Source: Gloeocapsa sp. PCC 7428 (GTDB lineage: Bacteria; Cyanobacteriota; Cyanobacteriia; Cyanobacteriales; Chroococcidiopsidaceae). Taken from it: a stretch of DNA of 64,000 nucleotides. The stretch covers positions 868,001 through 932,000 of the forward strand of contig NC_019745.1 in the NCBI RefSeq assembly GCF_000317555.1, read 5' to 3'. The position numbers and the translations under genes are program-made. The number at the start of each line of letters is the position of its first letter. Positions within the stretch are counted from its first letter, which is position 1. The notes below the pieces were generated by a model, which saw only the letters and a program-made list of their open reading frames with translations, ran no database searches and was not told where the DNA came from. Positions 37,909-47,790 of this stretch are shown piece after piece.

Positions 37909-38147
37909 CGAAACACCTGTCCTGCTGCCCAAGCAAAGAAGCCATTAACCAGATAAATAAAAGTCGCGGATAAGACTACCATCGACAATACAGCGGCTGA
38001 TTCGCTGACAAGTTGCTGTCTGCTAGGCCATACAACTTTGTCGAATTCTTCTTTAGTTCCACGAAAGAAGTTGCCAAGATTACCTCCATTTTTGGATTCT
38101 TGGACTTCGACTTCATTTTTCTTGTTCACGAGCAATCGTCTCCCCAA
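37905..38147 (-). CDS. secE: Preprotein translocase subunit SecE
   Basis: 80 residues, one membrane helix near the C-terminus (about 51-75) and the conserved cytoplasmic FFRGTKEEFDKVVWPSRQQL preceding it. Essential subunit of the SecYEG channel. It overlaps nusG by four bases. The exact start is uncertain: the GTG at 38129 (VNKKNE) may be used instead of 38147. Confidence 0.95.
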   Translation of the reverse strand: MGRRLLVNKKNEVEVQESKNGGNLGNFFRGTKEEFDKVVWPSRQQLVSESAAVLSMVVLSATFIYLVNGFFAWAAGQVFR

Positions 38148-38346
38148 TCACAATGCAGCTATGACATGAATTCCTGCAATTACAAACACTACAATTGTCT
38201 GCTTCGCGAGACGCTCTTAGTCATACTTACCAAAATAATTTTACCCGAAAGTTATACTTCTTGGCGCTAGAATAGCACTGCATACTGCTTTCGGGTTCTG
38301 CATAAGGATAAATGTGCTACACCTAGCAGGGGTAGATCCTGCGCAG

Positions 38347-38419
38347 CGCGCCCTGGAGGACTTGAACCCCCGACATCAGGTTTTGGAGACCTGCGTTCTA
38401 CCAACTGAACTAAGAGCGC
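38347..38419 (-). tRNA. trnW: tRNA-Trp (CCA anticodon)
   Basis: Reads GCGCTCT...AGGGCGC with all seven acceptor pairs (one T-G), D-arm TTCAGTTGGTAGAA, anticodon loop CTCCAAA (CCA), and T-arm GGTTCAAGTCC. G is the discriminator base, as in tRNA-Trp. It is located between rplS and secE, the common cyanobacterial order. Confidence 0.97.
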
Positions 38420-38513
38420 ACAATTTGCTGTAGCTATAGCCACTAACTTATAGTGTAACGCAATTTGAGTCCGAATGCACAAAATTGTGACTTGAATTCA
38501 AATTTGCTGCTAT

Positions 38514-38876
38514 CTACAAAGCACGGTCGAACCGTTGTTTGACGCGAGTCGCTTTACCAACGCGATCGCGTAAGTAGTATAACTTGGCGCGACGTACTTT
38601 ACCACGACGTAGCACCTTGATGCTTGCAACACGCGGTGAATGTAAAAGAAAAACTCGCTCTACGCCTACTCCTTGAAAGATTCGCCGGACAGTTATTGTC
38701 TCGTTAATTCCGCCATTGCGTTTAGCAATGACTATCCCTTCGTAAGGTTGAGTACGTTCTTTGCCGCCCTCTTGAATGACGACTCCCACCCTAACCGTAT
38801 CGCCGACATAGATATCAGGTACATCCGACTTCAATTGCTCCGCTTCGATCGAGCGGATGATTTCTTGCGCGTTCAT
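38514..38876 (-). CDS. rplS: Ribosomal protein bL19
   Basis: 120 residues. [42 protein letters not shown] and the [38 protein letters not shown] tail identify L19, which lies at the 30S-50S interface. First gene of the minus-strand cluster, before tRNA-Trp and secE. Confidence 0.98.
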   Translation of the reverse strand: MNAQEIIRSIEAEQLKSDVPDIYVGDTVRVGVVIQEGGKERTQPYEGIVIAKRNGGINETITVRRIFQGVGVERVFLLHSPRVASIKVLRRGKVRRAKLYYLRDRVGKATRVKQRFDRAL

Positions 38877-39473
38877 AGCCTTATGAAAAACTCACAATCA
38901 TCCATATTAGCTCGACATTTGTGTTTGAGTCTAGTGAGCGAGCGATAGTTCGTGTCAGATGATTAAATTCGGCTATTACAGAAGGGCATTGCCTAATCAA
39001 TGTATGAATCGTTAAGTAGCTGCACTCTTAGCCCCCTAAATCCCCCACGCTTGGGGGACTTTAAAAGAATTTGGTTCCCCCCAATTCTGGGGGGCGAGGG
39101 GGCAAATCATACTTCTGTTCAGCAACGCCTACAGAAGAAAGGCACAAGGCAAGATAGCAGAAGGTTTTGACACCATAGTAAAAAATAACTCTTCTCACTG
39201 CTTTCAGTGTTTGCAGCGTCTGAATTCGAGCAACAAGATAATCTGTATCTCCCGACACATTGCGCCAAAAATATGGTGCTGCGGTACAAAGCATTGCCTT
39301 GCACGCACAGATGCCTTCTTTATCTTGCTTGATTTTGTAAAACTATGACACAGTTCTTCTTTTTGTCGCTATATTATTAGGTATAATTTACAGTATTAAA
39401 AATAGTAACAAGGTATTGCAATTAATCGTTTGATACCCTTTGTTGCTTTAACTTTCCATGAGGCTTGCTGATA
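38877..39473. other. Intergenic region with G-rich repeat
   Basis: About 600 bp between rplS and the bilin lyase. Holds the G-rich repeat at 39026-39108. No support for a gene; short open frames here overlap the repeat or resemble nothing. Confidence 0.55.
39026..39108. repeat. G-rich hairpin repeat, double unit
   Basis: CCCCCTAAATCCCCCACGCTTGGGGGACTTT followed by GTTCCCCCCAATTCTGGGGGGCGAGGGGG: two adjacent hairpins of the same family as at 18841 and 34681. Confidence 0.55.
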
Positions 39474-40013
39474 GTGACATCACCGCGACAACTGACCCCA
39501 AACACAGAAGCTTCGCTACTAGCTGCGGAATTTTTCAGACGCTCCGCTGGGAAATGGCGCTCAGAAAGGCGATACTATACTTTGCCCGACGGCGAAACTA
39601 AAGAAATGGTCAGTATGATTACCATTCGCTTTTTAGCGCCAGGGTGTCCTGAACTCGAACAACTTGCTCAACTACACCAACTCGATGACGCTGCCATTTT
39701 AACTTGTGGAGCAGAAGTGAGTTGGGAGAGTACGAATTCAGTATCAGGAAAAAAAGAGTCTAAGGGCGCGACCCTTTTTGGTGTAGGGGGGACAACGTTG
39801 TATCGCGATCGCGGTTTTGCCACAACAAAGCCAGTGACGGCTGAGTATTATTTCTCCAATCCACAAACGATGTGTCTGCGTACAGAATACAAAGGTTCTG
39901 TTTTTGAAGAAGAATTGAAGCTGATTGGTAACAATTACCGCACTCGGCAAACCATCATCTCTCGTGCAGGCGAACAGCAGATGATCGGTCAGTATTTAGA
40001 GAAGAGACAGTAG
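39474..40013 (+). CDS. Phycobiliprotein lyase, CpcS/CpeS-like
   Basis: About 179 residues. The lipocalin-like CpcS/CpeS fold is indicated by the FFRRSAGKWRSERRYY start, ETKEMVSMITIRFL and GTTLYRDRGFATTKPVTAEYYF. These lyases attach phycocyanobilin to a cysteine (Cys84-type site) of phycobiliprotein subunits. It may be CpcS, CpcU or CpeS; the sequence does not tell me which. No ATG is in frame nearby; a TTG at 39465 or the GTG at 39474 must be used, and I chose the GTG. Confidence 0.82.
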   Translation: MTSPRQLTPNTEASLLAAEFFRRSAGKWRSERRYYTLPDGETKEMVSMITIRFLAPGCPELEQLAQLHQLDDAAILTCGAEVSWESTNSVSGKKESKGATLFGVGGTTLYRDRGFATTKPVTAEYYFSNPQTMCLRTEYKGSVFEEELKLIGNNYRTRQTIISRAGEQQMIGQYLEKRQ

Positions 40014-40051
40014 GAAGGGGTGAGTTCTGCTTCCTCTGCTCCTCTTTGCCT

Positions 40052-41755
40052 CTAGTAATGGTTTCCTGACTTACGATGGTGAACCGCAGTCACTCCATCA
40101 GGAGCGAGAACTTTACCGTTATCAACACTTGCATAGACTATCCAATGATCGCCGGCTTCCATGCGATTTTGAATTGAGCATTCTAGATACGCCAGCGCGT
40201 CGGAGAGGATAGGACAGCCATTATCTGCGCTTTGAGTCGCTACACCGCTAAAGCGGTCTTCTCCAGGTGCAAAAGGCTTCATGAAGTGCTTGCGTAATTG
40301 CTTGCCCTCAGCGAGTACATTCAGCACAAATTTGTTGCCAGTGTGCATAAGTGATTCAATTGCACGGTCTTTAGCAACCGCTACAGTTAATCCAGGAGGA
40401 TTAAAAGTTGCTTGAGAAACCCATGACGCTAGCATTGCACTAGAAACATCTCCCTGTTTAGTTGTCACGACACTTAGCGATCCAACAACTCGCCCAACGG
40501 CTTGTTCAACACTGGTAGCTGGTTGTCGCGGGGCGCGGACTTTTTTGGCTTTTTTCAAGCTTTGAGCAAAGTCAGTTCCTGCTTCTTCACACAGTTGGAG
40601 AGTGACATCAGTAGGTTTAAACTTGACGCGCATCGTGTCAAACCCAAATCGATAACCAGCATCTTTGAGTTTGCTCTCGATTACGTCAATCGCTTCACCA
40701 CTCCAGCCGTAAGAACCAAACACTCCTGCAAGTTTATTGTTAGTCGCAGTCGAGAGGACAATGCCTAATGCGGTTTGGATCGGAGTCGGCGCATGACCGC
40801 CAAGCGTAGGTGAACCCATGATAAATCCAGCAGATTTTTCTACCGCAGTGCGAATCTCTTCAGGAGCAGCAATTTCACAGTTGATCGATTCGACCGCAAC
40901 ACCTGCTTTGGTAATGCCACGCGCGATCGCCTGTGCTAGTGTTGCCGTATTTCCATAAGCGGAAGCATAAATCAAAGCGACAGTCGTATCTTGAGACGTC
41001 TGCTGCTGACTCCACTGTCGGTAAGCTTCGGTGAGTTGTAACAGTCCATAACGTACTAATGGACCGTGCGCTGTCGCGTACATTCGCACAGGAAAATCAG
41101 CAAGCTTATCGAGTGCGGTTTCTACTTGACGCGCGTGCGGTGCCATTAAGCAATCAAAGTAGTAGCGCCGATCTTCTTGGAAACTTTCCCAGCCCTCATC
41201 AAATACTTGGTCGCCGCAAATATGCGCGCCGAATAACTTATCTGTGTAAAGAATTTCTGTGAGAGGATCGTAGGTGCAAAGATGATCGGGATAGCGCGGG
41301 TTAGGAGTAGGAATAAATTGCAGATGATGACCTTTGCCTAAATCGAGCGTTTCCTCGCCGCGCATCACCCTAATTTGTAGTTCAGGGTGTTCTAGTGCGC
41401 TACGGAGATTGATTGCACCAGGGTTAGAGCAGACAAAGGTAATGTGTGGGGCAATTTCTAGTAGCGCTTTTAACGTTGCAGCACGGTTAGGGTTAACGTG
41501 TCCGAGAATGACATAATCGAGCTTTTGTAAATCGATGCGCTGCTGTAAAGCTGCTAAATAAATTTGGGTAAAAGTTTCTCCAGGAGGATCGATAATTGCT
41601 AGCCGATCGCCTTGAATGATGTAACAGTTAGCAGTCGTACCGCGCGCCAAGGCATATTCAATTTCAAATCGTAACCGCGTCCAACTGCGCGATCGCAGCA
41701 CGGTGGTATCGGTACCAACGGGAAAAAACTGTACGTCGCGTGGCTTTGATTGCAT
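40052..41755 (-). CDS. flv1: Flavodiiron protein, Flv1-like
   Basis: 567 residues: beta-lactamase-like domain (about 30-250), flavodoxin domain (about 262-400) and the C-terminal flavin reductase domain (about 420-567) characteristic of phototroph proteins. The canonical di-iron motif HxExDH is changed to HVNPNR, and the next His (LHW in the partner) is Arg (PRY), as known for the Flv1/Flv2 type; AHGPL is kept. Flv1/Flv3 pairs reduce O2 to water at the acceptor side of photosystem I during light changes. It follows the Flv3-like gene by 115 bp on the same strand and the two are likely co-expressed. Confidence 0.92.
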   Translation of the reverse strand: MQSKPRDVQFFPVGTDTTVLRSRSWTRLRFEIEYALARGTTANCYIIQGDRLAIIDPPGETFTQIYLAALQQRIDLQKLDYVILGHVNPNRAATLKALLEIAPHITFVCSNPGAINLRSALEHPELQIRVMRGEETLDLGKGHHLQFIPTPNPRYPDHLCTYDPLTEILYTDKLFGAHICGDQVFDEGWESFQEDRRYYFDCLMAPHARQVETALDKLADFPVRMYATAHGPLVRYGLLQLTEAYRQWSQQQTSQDTTVALIYASAYGNTATLAQAIARGITKAGVAVESINCEIAAPEEIRTAVEKSAGFIMGSPTLGGHAPTPIQTALGIVLSTATNNKLAGVFGSYGWSGEAIDVIESKLKDAGYRFGFDTMRVKFKPTDVTLQLCEEAGTDFAQSLKKAKKVRAPRQPATSVEQAVGRVVGSLSVVTTKQGDVSSAMLASWVSQATFNPPGLTVAVAKDRAIESLMHTGNKFVLNVLAEGKQLRKHFMKPFAPGEDRFSGVATQSADNGCPILSDALAYLECSIQNRMEAGDHWIVYASVDNGKVLAPDGVTAVHHRKSGNHY

Positions 41756-41870
41756 AAGTCAAATGAGGGGTCAGAGGGCGGAGGTCAGGGTTTTTAGAGC
41801 AGAGGAGCCAGTTCGCTCAACGGAGGACACCTCCGCACCTTTCGACTGGCTCTTCCTCACTCCTTGCCCC

Positions 41871-43598
41871 TTAGTAGTGATTGCCGACTTTGCGATGGTG
41901 AACGGCGGTGAGGGCTTCGGGATTGCTGACTCTACCGGTTTCGATGGTGGCATAAACAATGTGGTGATCGCTTAGTTCCATCCGGCTTGTGACTTCGCAC
42001 TCCATGTAAGCTAGCGCTTCGGTAAGAATTGGCGCGCCATTTTGGGAAGGTTGGGTTTTAACGCCCTCGAAACGATCGGCACCAGGCGAGAAACGCTTGA
42101 GGAAGTGTTTCATTAAGTGCAGGTGATTGCCTTCTTCTAAGACATTGAGCACAAAGCGATCGCCGACTTGCATTAACGATTCAATCGCGCGGTCTTTCGC
42201 AACTGCAATTGTCACTCCGAGGGGCTTGAAACTTGCTTGTGTTACCCACGACGCCAACATTGCGCTTGATGCGTCGCCTTTTTTGGCAGTGATGATGTAA
42301 AGTCCACCGCTGATTCTACCTAAAGCTTTGTCGAGATCGGCATCTAAAGATTTCATAACTTTGATGCTGCGATCGCGCGTTAGCCATTGTCCTAAGTCAG
42401 TTCCTGCTTCTTCACACCGCTTGTAGGTTGCTTCGGTGGGTGCTTCTCTAATTTGAATTGCGGGAAAAGCAATCGAAAGTCCTAAATCGCGGAATTTGTT
42501 CAACAGTGGGTAAACTGGCTCATCGTCACTACCACCCGATTCAAAAATACCGACTGCTTGCTTTGCTTTAGCGGCGGCTAAGATGGTACTTAACACAGTT
42601 TGGGTGGTTTCCGCTGCATCTCCTGACGCGGGAGGCATTCCGATTACGATTCCTGATACGCGGCTAATGAGTTCCTGAACTTCTTGGAGATCTGCGGATC
42701 GCAAGTCTACAGTTTCAACCGCAACGCCTGTTTTGGTGATACCTTGAGCAATTGCTTGTGCGAGGCGATCGCTGTATCCATAATCGGAAGTATAAACAAC
42801 CGCAACGGTTGTTTCTGCCTTTGCTTGCGATTGACTCCAGACGCGATAACGGCGCGTGAGTTCTTCAACGTTGTGATACAGTAGTGGACCGTGACCTGTT
42901 GCGATCGTGGTCACTTTGCCTAGTTCGCCCATCCGTTTGAGTGCGGATAACACTGAACGTGCATTTGGAGCCATTAAGCAGTCGTAATAAAAGCGGAAAT
43001 CAGCTTCGATCGCGCCGAGGTCTTCATCAAAGGTATAATCGTCGCAATAGTGCAACCCAAAGGCATCACACGTGTAGAGAACTTGCGTTTTGCGATCGTA
43101 AGTGAACATCGTATCAGGCCAGTGCAAATTCGGGGCGCTGATGAACTCTAATTCATGCCCGTTACCTAAATCTAAGCGATCGCCGTTTTTCACAATTTGC
43201 CGCTTAAACGGCTGATGCACCATGTCTTCGAGAAACTGAAGCGCGACTTTTGAGCCTACGACTGTTGCTTCGGGAACAAGCTGTAATACGTCTTTGACTA
43301 AGCCGCTATGATCCGGTTCTGTGTGGCTGATAATGATATAGTCAATTTCTGCTGGGTCAATGACATGACGCAGCGTGTCTAAATAAAGTTGGCGAAATTT
43401 CTCATGAGAGGTATCGACTAAAGCCGTCTGCTCACCTCGAATGATAAATGAGTTGTATGTTGTGCCATTTTGCAAGCCAAACTCGATATCAAAGCGATCG
43501 CGATCCCAGTCGAGCGAGCGAATTGCGGTTGTATTGGGAGCAATGTCGGCAGTTTGCATTGTTAGCCGATTCTGGGCTTTATCGGTGAGCACTACCAT
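41871..43598 (-). CDS. flv3: Flavodiiron protein, Flv3-like
   Basis: 575 residues with the same three domains as its neighbour. Here the di-iron ligands are intact: SHTEPDHSG, the His of NLHWPD, the Asp in CDAFGLHY, and the His in GHGPL, which is typical of Flv3/Flv4. Paired with the Flv1-like protein it would form the heterodimer that uses NAD(P)H or ferredoxin-derived electrons to reduce O2 to water. GGAGG lies 10-14 bp before the ATG. Confidence 0.93.
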   Translation of the reverse strand: MVVLTDKAQNRLTMQTADIAPNTTAIRSLDWDRDRFDIEFGLQNGTTYNSFIIRGEQTALVDTSHEKFRQLYLDTLRHVIDPAEIDYIIISHTEPDHSGLVKDVLQLVPEATVVGSKVALQFLEDMVHQPFKRQIVKNGDRLDLGNGHELEFISAPNLHWPDTMFTYDRKTQVLYTCDAFGLHYCDDYTFDEDLGAIEADFRFYYDCLMAPNARSVLSALKRMGELGKVTTIATGHGPLLYHNVEELTRRYRVWSQSQAKAETTVAVVYTSDYGYSDRLAQAIAQGITKTGVAVETVDLRSADLQEVQELISRVSGIVIGMPPASGDAAETTQTVLSTILAAAKAKQAVGIFESGGSDDEPVYPLLNKFRDLGLSIAFPAIQIREAPTEATYKRCEEAGTDLGQWLTRDRSIKVMKSLDADLDKALGRISGGLYIITAKKGDASSAMLASWVTQASFKPLGVTIAVAKDRAIESLMQVGDRFVLNVLEEGNHLHLMKHFLKRFSPGADRFEGVKTQPSQNGAPILTEALAYMECEVTSRMELSDHHIVYATIETGRVSNPEALTAVHHRKVGNHY

Positions 43599-43784
43599 TC
43601 GTCAGCCTCCTGCGCAACTTATAACTTTTTTTTATCTAGTTTTATTGTCTCATGCTTTTTTTGTAAAGGTTTATTAATAAATTTATATTTCAGTTTAAAA
43701 AACTAAAAGTGTTTCAAGGGGTAAAGCAATGCCTTATCCGTACAAAGTAACTGCTAGCAAAAGATTAAGAATCGCGATTGATGT

Positions 43785-44570
43785 ATGAGTGAATCGCACT
43801 GGCTAGCATTAGTTATTGGTAATTCGCGATTGCACTGGGCATGGTTTAATGCAAAAAGGCTGCAAGCGGCTTGGGATACTGAGTATTTACCTGCATCAGT
43901 TGTGCAAAAACTCGCAAGCTGTCAAAATATTACCGATTTTTCTCAAGAAATTTTAGCTCCTAGAGCAATTAATATCACCTCACCACCTATTTACTTAGCT
44001 TCAGTTGTTCCCAGCCAAACGGCAATTTGGCGAACATATCCCAATCTTCACGAAATAATATTAGCGCAAGTTCCACTACAAGGAGTTTATCCGACGTTGG
44101 GAATTGATCGCGCCTTAGCGTTATGGGGCGCAGGCGCAACATGGGGTTTCCCTGCACTCGTTATTGATGCTGGAACTGCGTTAACTTTCACAGGTGCAAA
44201 CGGCGATCGCATGCTGGTTGGTGGTGCGATTCTTCCAGGTGTTCGCTTACAATTTCAAGCCCTAGGCGAACGAACTGCTGCATTACCGCTTGTCGATCCT
44301 CAAGAATTACTTCCTCCGCGCTGGGGTTTAAGTACGCCTACATCAATTCAAAGCGGGGTAATGTATACGCTGATAGCTGGAATCAAAGACTTTGTTAATG
44401 CCTGGTGGCAAGAATTTCCTGCGAGTTGTGTTGCGATAACAGGAGGCGATCGCACTTTACTTCTCAATTGTTTTCAATTGCAACACCCAGATATCGCCGC
44501 AAAGATCACTTCCGCCCCACATTTAATTTTTCAAGGAATACGCTGTTACTGGGCAAGCCGAGAGGAATAA
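43785..44570 (+). CDS. coaX: Type III pantothenate kinase
   Basis: 261 residues. WLALVIGNSRLHWAWF is the phosphate-binding start, then GIDRALALWGAG and the catalytic Asp in LVIDAGTALTFTGANG, LVGGAILPGVRLQFQALGERTAALP, and the C-terminal AITGGDRTLLL. It makes 4-phosphopantothenate, the first step of CoA synthesis, and needs a monovalent cation. Divergent from flv3; ends 76 bp before a convergent NUDIX gene. Confidence 0.93.
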   Translation: MSESHWLALVIGNSRLHWAWFNAKRLQAAWDTEYLPASVVQKLASCQNITDFSQEILAPRAINITSPPIYLASVVPSQTAIWRTYPNLHEIILAQVPLQGVYPTLGIDRALALWGAGATWGFPALVIDAGTALTFTGANGDRMLVGGAILPGVRLQFQALGERTAALPLVDPQELLPPRWGLSTPTSIQSGVMYTLIAGIKDFVNAWWQEFPASCVAITGGDRTLLLNCFQLQHPDIAAKITSAPHLIFQGIRCYWASREE

Positions 44571-44646
44571 GCACCGAGGGTGTAAAGTGGTAGAGGAAGC
44601 AGAGGAAGAATAGTGTTTTACATAACTCACCACTCTTCACCCCTTC

Positions 44647-45144
44647 TTAGGCTACAGTAGTCAACCCAGCAAAATAATCTTGTAGTTGCTGCGTGTGGTC
44701 GTGTGAAAGTTCACCAGGCGGTAACGATGTCGGCGGAAAAGCTTTGATGTCGATCACTTCTAAAGAATCGCGAATTTTCATTTCGCCTTTTACTTCGGCT
44801 TCTACCAGCACGCAAATAGAATGTACGCGCGGATCGCGATCGGGTGCGGAATACACTCCAACCAAGCGGCGAATTTTAACAAGTTCAAGTCCTGTTTCCT
44901 CGGCTAACTCTCGACGCACGGCTGTCGGAATATCTTCTCCCCAGTCCACCATACCTCCTGGCAGAGACCATTTGCCATTATCACGGCGACGAACCAAAAC
45001 GATCTGACCATCAGGCAGAATTGGAATAATGCTAGTACCAGGAATTGGATGCCGAAAGATAATTCCTAAGACGGTTTGACCAATTTGCCACAAACGGCTC
45101 ATATAGCGAAAAGCTGGAACGCGAGAAAGACTAATATTATTCAA
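44647..45144 (-). CDS. NUDIX hydrolase
   Basis: 165 residues. A full Nudix box is present: GGMVDWGEDIPTAVRRELAEETGLEL fits Gx5Ex7REUxEExGU. The N-terminus (about 1-30) is hydrophobic and basic. The substrate (NDP-sugar, ADP-ribose or a damaged nucleotide) cannot be assigned from sequence. Stands alone. Confidence 0.88.
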   Translation of the reverse strand: MNNISLSRVPAFRYMSRLWQIGQTVLGIIFRHPIPGTSIIPILPDGQIVLVRRRDNGKWSLPGGMVDWGEDIPTAVRRELAEETGLELVKIRRLVGVYSAPDRDPRVHSICVLVEAEVKGEMKIRDSLEVIDIKAFPPTSLPPGELSHDHTQQLQDYFAGLTTVA

Positions 45145-45698
45145 CCTTACAATTTTTGGAATAAACTGCCGTCAGTAATATCATCGAATACAGCTTGAGG
45201 GTAGTCGGCTCTTTTGTAGAAAAGGAGACACTATGTTTTACCACGCTTGTTCCCTTTATTCAATAATGAATTGACTAGCACCTCATATATTGAGCTAGTG
45301 TTCATGCTAGCACCTCACATTAGGAAGCAATAGCGCTAAGCGTAAGCCTGGAGTCGATGACTCACTGCGCTTGCCCAGAGAGATATCAGTTAGCTTATAA
45401 TGAACCCTAAAGTGGCATAATAGTCGTTTGACTTAGTAATTGGCATTTTGTCTAATCTTAATGCTCAGTCTATGGCAGCATAGTCTAGCAATAAGGTAAC
45501 TCAAGCCTACTGTCAGAAACCTGTGTCATACACAAGTTGATGCGTAGCTACCAGTAGCCAGCATACTTTTCGAGTCGAGGCGTGCGACTATCAAGTTAAA
45601 TTCGCTAGGCTGGAGGTATACCGTTTATTAGTGGTAGCTTATATTGCCTCTCTAAAAATTTTAGAGGCTTAAATTGTTGTTTATTCATTGAGGTGAAC
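45145..45698. other. Intergenic region, possible structured RNA
   Basis: 554 bp. Contains the hairpin AAGCG...GAGTC-GAT-GACTC...CGCTT (45338-45372), direct repeats of CTAGCACCTCA (about 45279 and 45314) and a hairpin CTCTAAAA-A-TTTTAGAG (about 45648-45665) that falls just before the small gene at 45699. No gene seen; a small RNA or a long 5' leader is possible. Confidence 0.4.
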
Positions 45699-45863
45699 AT
45701 GGCTAAGCGCCGTAACCCAAAAAAAGAAAAGGCGCTACGGAATCAGGCGTACGCCCGAAAGTTTCGTAAGAGAACAACTACAGGGCGTTTCCAGAGAAGA
45801 TATCAGCAAAATCCGCAGCAGCAACGAGAAGAAGAAGATACAGCAGCAGCCGCCGACACATAA
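45699..45863 (+). CDS. Small basic protein of unknown function (54 aa)
   Basis: 54 residues, missed by simple length cutoffs. It starts MAKRRNPKKEKALRNQAYAR, and is strongly basic for the first 35 residues, then Gln-rich, then acidic (QQREEEDTAAAADT). The perfect AGGTG ribosome binding site lies 7-11 bp before the ATG. The charge pattern suggests an RNA- or ribosome-binding role, but no family is recognised with certainty. It is convergent with argH. Confidence 0.75.
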   Translation: MAKRRNPKKEKALRNQAYARKFRKRTTTGRFQRRYQQNPQQQREEEDTAAAADT

Positions 45864-45921
45864 GCGTTTAACCGCACTTGTTAAGGCTTTATCCGGCAGT
45901 TACCATCCAAATAACTCGGCG

Positions 45922-47364
45922 CTAATTTGACGAAGTAGCAGTGGTTGCGGAGGTATGCTCCGCAATCAATAGCTGACGAGCAGCAGTAATTGCTTGGCTT
46001 ACTTGTTCAAAGCCGGTTCCACCGTAGCTGTTACGCGCGGCAACGACCTGTTGAGGAGCGATCGCTTGATAAATATCTTGCTCAAAGGCAGGATGTAAAG
46101 CTTTCCACTCCTCTAAGCTCAAATCTTTGAGGAGTTTTCCCGCCGCGATGCAAGTTTTGACAACTTTTCCAACCAGGTTGTAAGCTTCGCGGAAAGGAAC
46201 TCCGCGTGCTGCTAAATAATCGGCAACATCGGTTGCGTTAGAAAAATCTTCGGCGACTGCTGCGGATAGGCGCGGAGTAGAAAATTCTAATCCCTCCCGC
46301 AGCAGAATTGTCATCGCTTCTAGACAAGCTTTGACCGTGTGGACGCTATCAAAAATAGCTTCTTTGTCTTCTTGCAAGTCTTTGTTATAAGCCAAGGGTA
46401 AACCTTTCATTAAAACAAGTAGTGCTTGGAGATGACCGCATACTCTCCCCGTTTTGCCCCGTACCAGTTCTGGCACATCGGGGTTTTTCTTTTGTGGCAT
46501 AATGCTCGAACCTGTGGCGCAGCTATCTTTAAGCTTGACAAAGCTAAATTCTTGCGACGACCACAAAATCACCTCTTCTGAAAGACGGCTGAGGTGAACC
46601 ATGATGAGACTTGCGCTAGCAAGAAATTCAATCGCAAAGTCGCGATCGCTCACTGCGTCCATGCTGTTAGTATAAATCTTTTCAAATTGCAAGAGTTTGG
46701 CGGTGTAATGTCGATCAATCGGGAAAGTGGTACCAGCTAACGCCCCACTTCCCAAGGGCGAGATATTGACGCGCTGATAAACGTCTCCTAAGCGTTCCCA
46801 GTCGCGTTGTGCCATTTGAAAGTACGCCATGAGGTGATGCGCTAAACTCACAGGTTGGGCGCGTTGTAGGTGCGTGTAGCCAGGGATCAGCGTTTGAACA
46901 TTTGTTTCGGCTAGATCGAGAAGAACGCCTTGAAATTCGCGGATGGCTTGGCGAATTTGGTGAATTTGGTCGCGCAGATAAAGCCGAATATCAGTTCCGA
47001 CTTGATCGTTACGCGATCGCGCGGTATGGAGTTTTTTGCCGACATCGCCAACAATTTCGGTTAAGCGTCGTTCGACGGCGAAATGAACGTCTTCCGCATC
47101 GATTCCTGGTGTAAATTTTCCTTGTCGATATTCTTGACGAATTTGTTCTAAACCTGTAGCCAGTTGCGCGGCTTCTTCGGGTGTGACGATCCCTGTATGT
47201 CCGAGCATTTTTGCGTGGGCGATCGAACCCGTGATGTCGTATTCGATTAATTCAATATCAAAGTTGATACTAGCATTGAAGCGAGCGATCGCAGGGTGTA
47301 GCGCTGATTCAAATCGCTGACTCCATGTTTGTTGTTGATTCACAGCTAATTTACGTTCCTTCAC
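45922..47364 (-). CDS. argH: Argininosuccinate lyase
   Basis: 480 residues. Last step of arginine synthesis: argininosuccinate to arginine and fumarate. [19 protein letters not shown], the [18 protein letters not shown] segment, and the catalytic Ser loop [20 protein letters not shown] are intact. The start may be GTG at 47364 or the GTG at 47343 (VNQQQTW). Follows the PP2C-type phosphatase gene on the same strand, with a repeat-bearing gap between. Confidence 0.97.
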   Translation of the reverse strand: MKERKLAVNQQQTWSQRFESALHPAIARFNASINFDIELIEYDITGSIAHAKMLGHTGIVTPEEAAQLATGLEQIRQEYRQGKFTPGIDAEDVHFAVERRLTEIVGDVGKKLHTARSRNDQVGTDIRLYLRDQIHQIRQAIREFQGVLLDLAETNVQTLIPGYTHLQRAQPVSLAHHLMAYFQMAQRDWERLGDVYQRVNISPLGSGALAGTTFPIDRHYTAKLLQFEKIYTNSMDAVSDRDFAIEFLASASLIMVHLSRLSEEVILWSSQEFSFVKLKDSCATGSSIMPQKKNPDVPELVRGKTGRVCGHLQALLVLMKGLPLAYNKDLQEDKEAIFDSVHTVKACLEAMTILLREGLEFSTPRLSAAVAEDFSNATDVADYLAARGVPFREAYNLVGKVVKTCIAAGKLLKDLSLEEWKALHPAFEQDIYQAIAPQQVVAARNSYGGTGFEQVSQAITAARQLLIAEHTSATTATSSN

Positions 47365-47790
47365 TCAAAGTCAATTCCCATCAAAGCAAGATTTTGACGG
47401 AAAATTAAATGATATGAGTAATTAATTTTAAATCGCTGTTACCAAATCTGCTTTTTGCACACAATTTAGGAGAGGTCGGAGGTCAGAGGACGCGCTTTTT
47501 TTCAAACCTACGGTTCGGAGGTCGAGGAAAAAGCCCTGCAACTAAAGTCGGGGCTACCCAAACAAAGTGTGCCGACGCACACGCTTCACTTAGAGTTTTA
47601 TGAATGAGTCTACCTGGGTGGACTTTGTTTGTTAAGCTGCGAATAAATTCGCAATTCTTTTCATGCCGCAAGTTTAATCTTTTTGCCTTTTAGATGGATA
47701 AATCAGCGATCGCTTGAAACCATCAAAAAGTTTAGGCTTCCCACCTGTCAAACCCTAAAAACCCTAACCTCTGACCTCTGAATCCCTTTA
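47365..47790. other. Intergenic region with dispersed repeat
   Basis: 426 bp. Contains copy B of the multi-hairpin repeat (47530-47655, minus orientation), a GGTCAGA-type repeat at about 47472-47490 and, at 47765-47782, its inverse. No gene seen. Confidence 0.6.
47530..47655 (-). repeat. Dispersed multi-hairpin repeat, copy B (most complete)
   Basis: Read on the minus strand: perfect palindrome GCGAATTTATTCGC, hairpin AGTCCACC-CA-GGTAGACT, then ATTCATAAAACTCTAAGTG, GCACACTTTGTTTGGGTAGC CCC, and a last hairpin GCCC..ACTTTAGT..GGGC followed by TTTTT, which would act as a terminator. Confidence 0.6.

Noticed and set aside
39061-39304. Two overlapping frames (61-77 residues) before the bilin lyase
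   Set aside because: They overlap each other and the G-rich repeat; not conserved in appearance.
45145-45698. Idea that this stretch holds tmRNA, 6S RNA or RNase P RNA
   Set aside because: None of the diagnostic words of those RNAs (for example the tRNA-like end of tmRNA or the RNase P core) are present.
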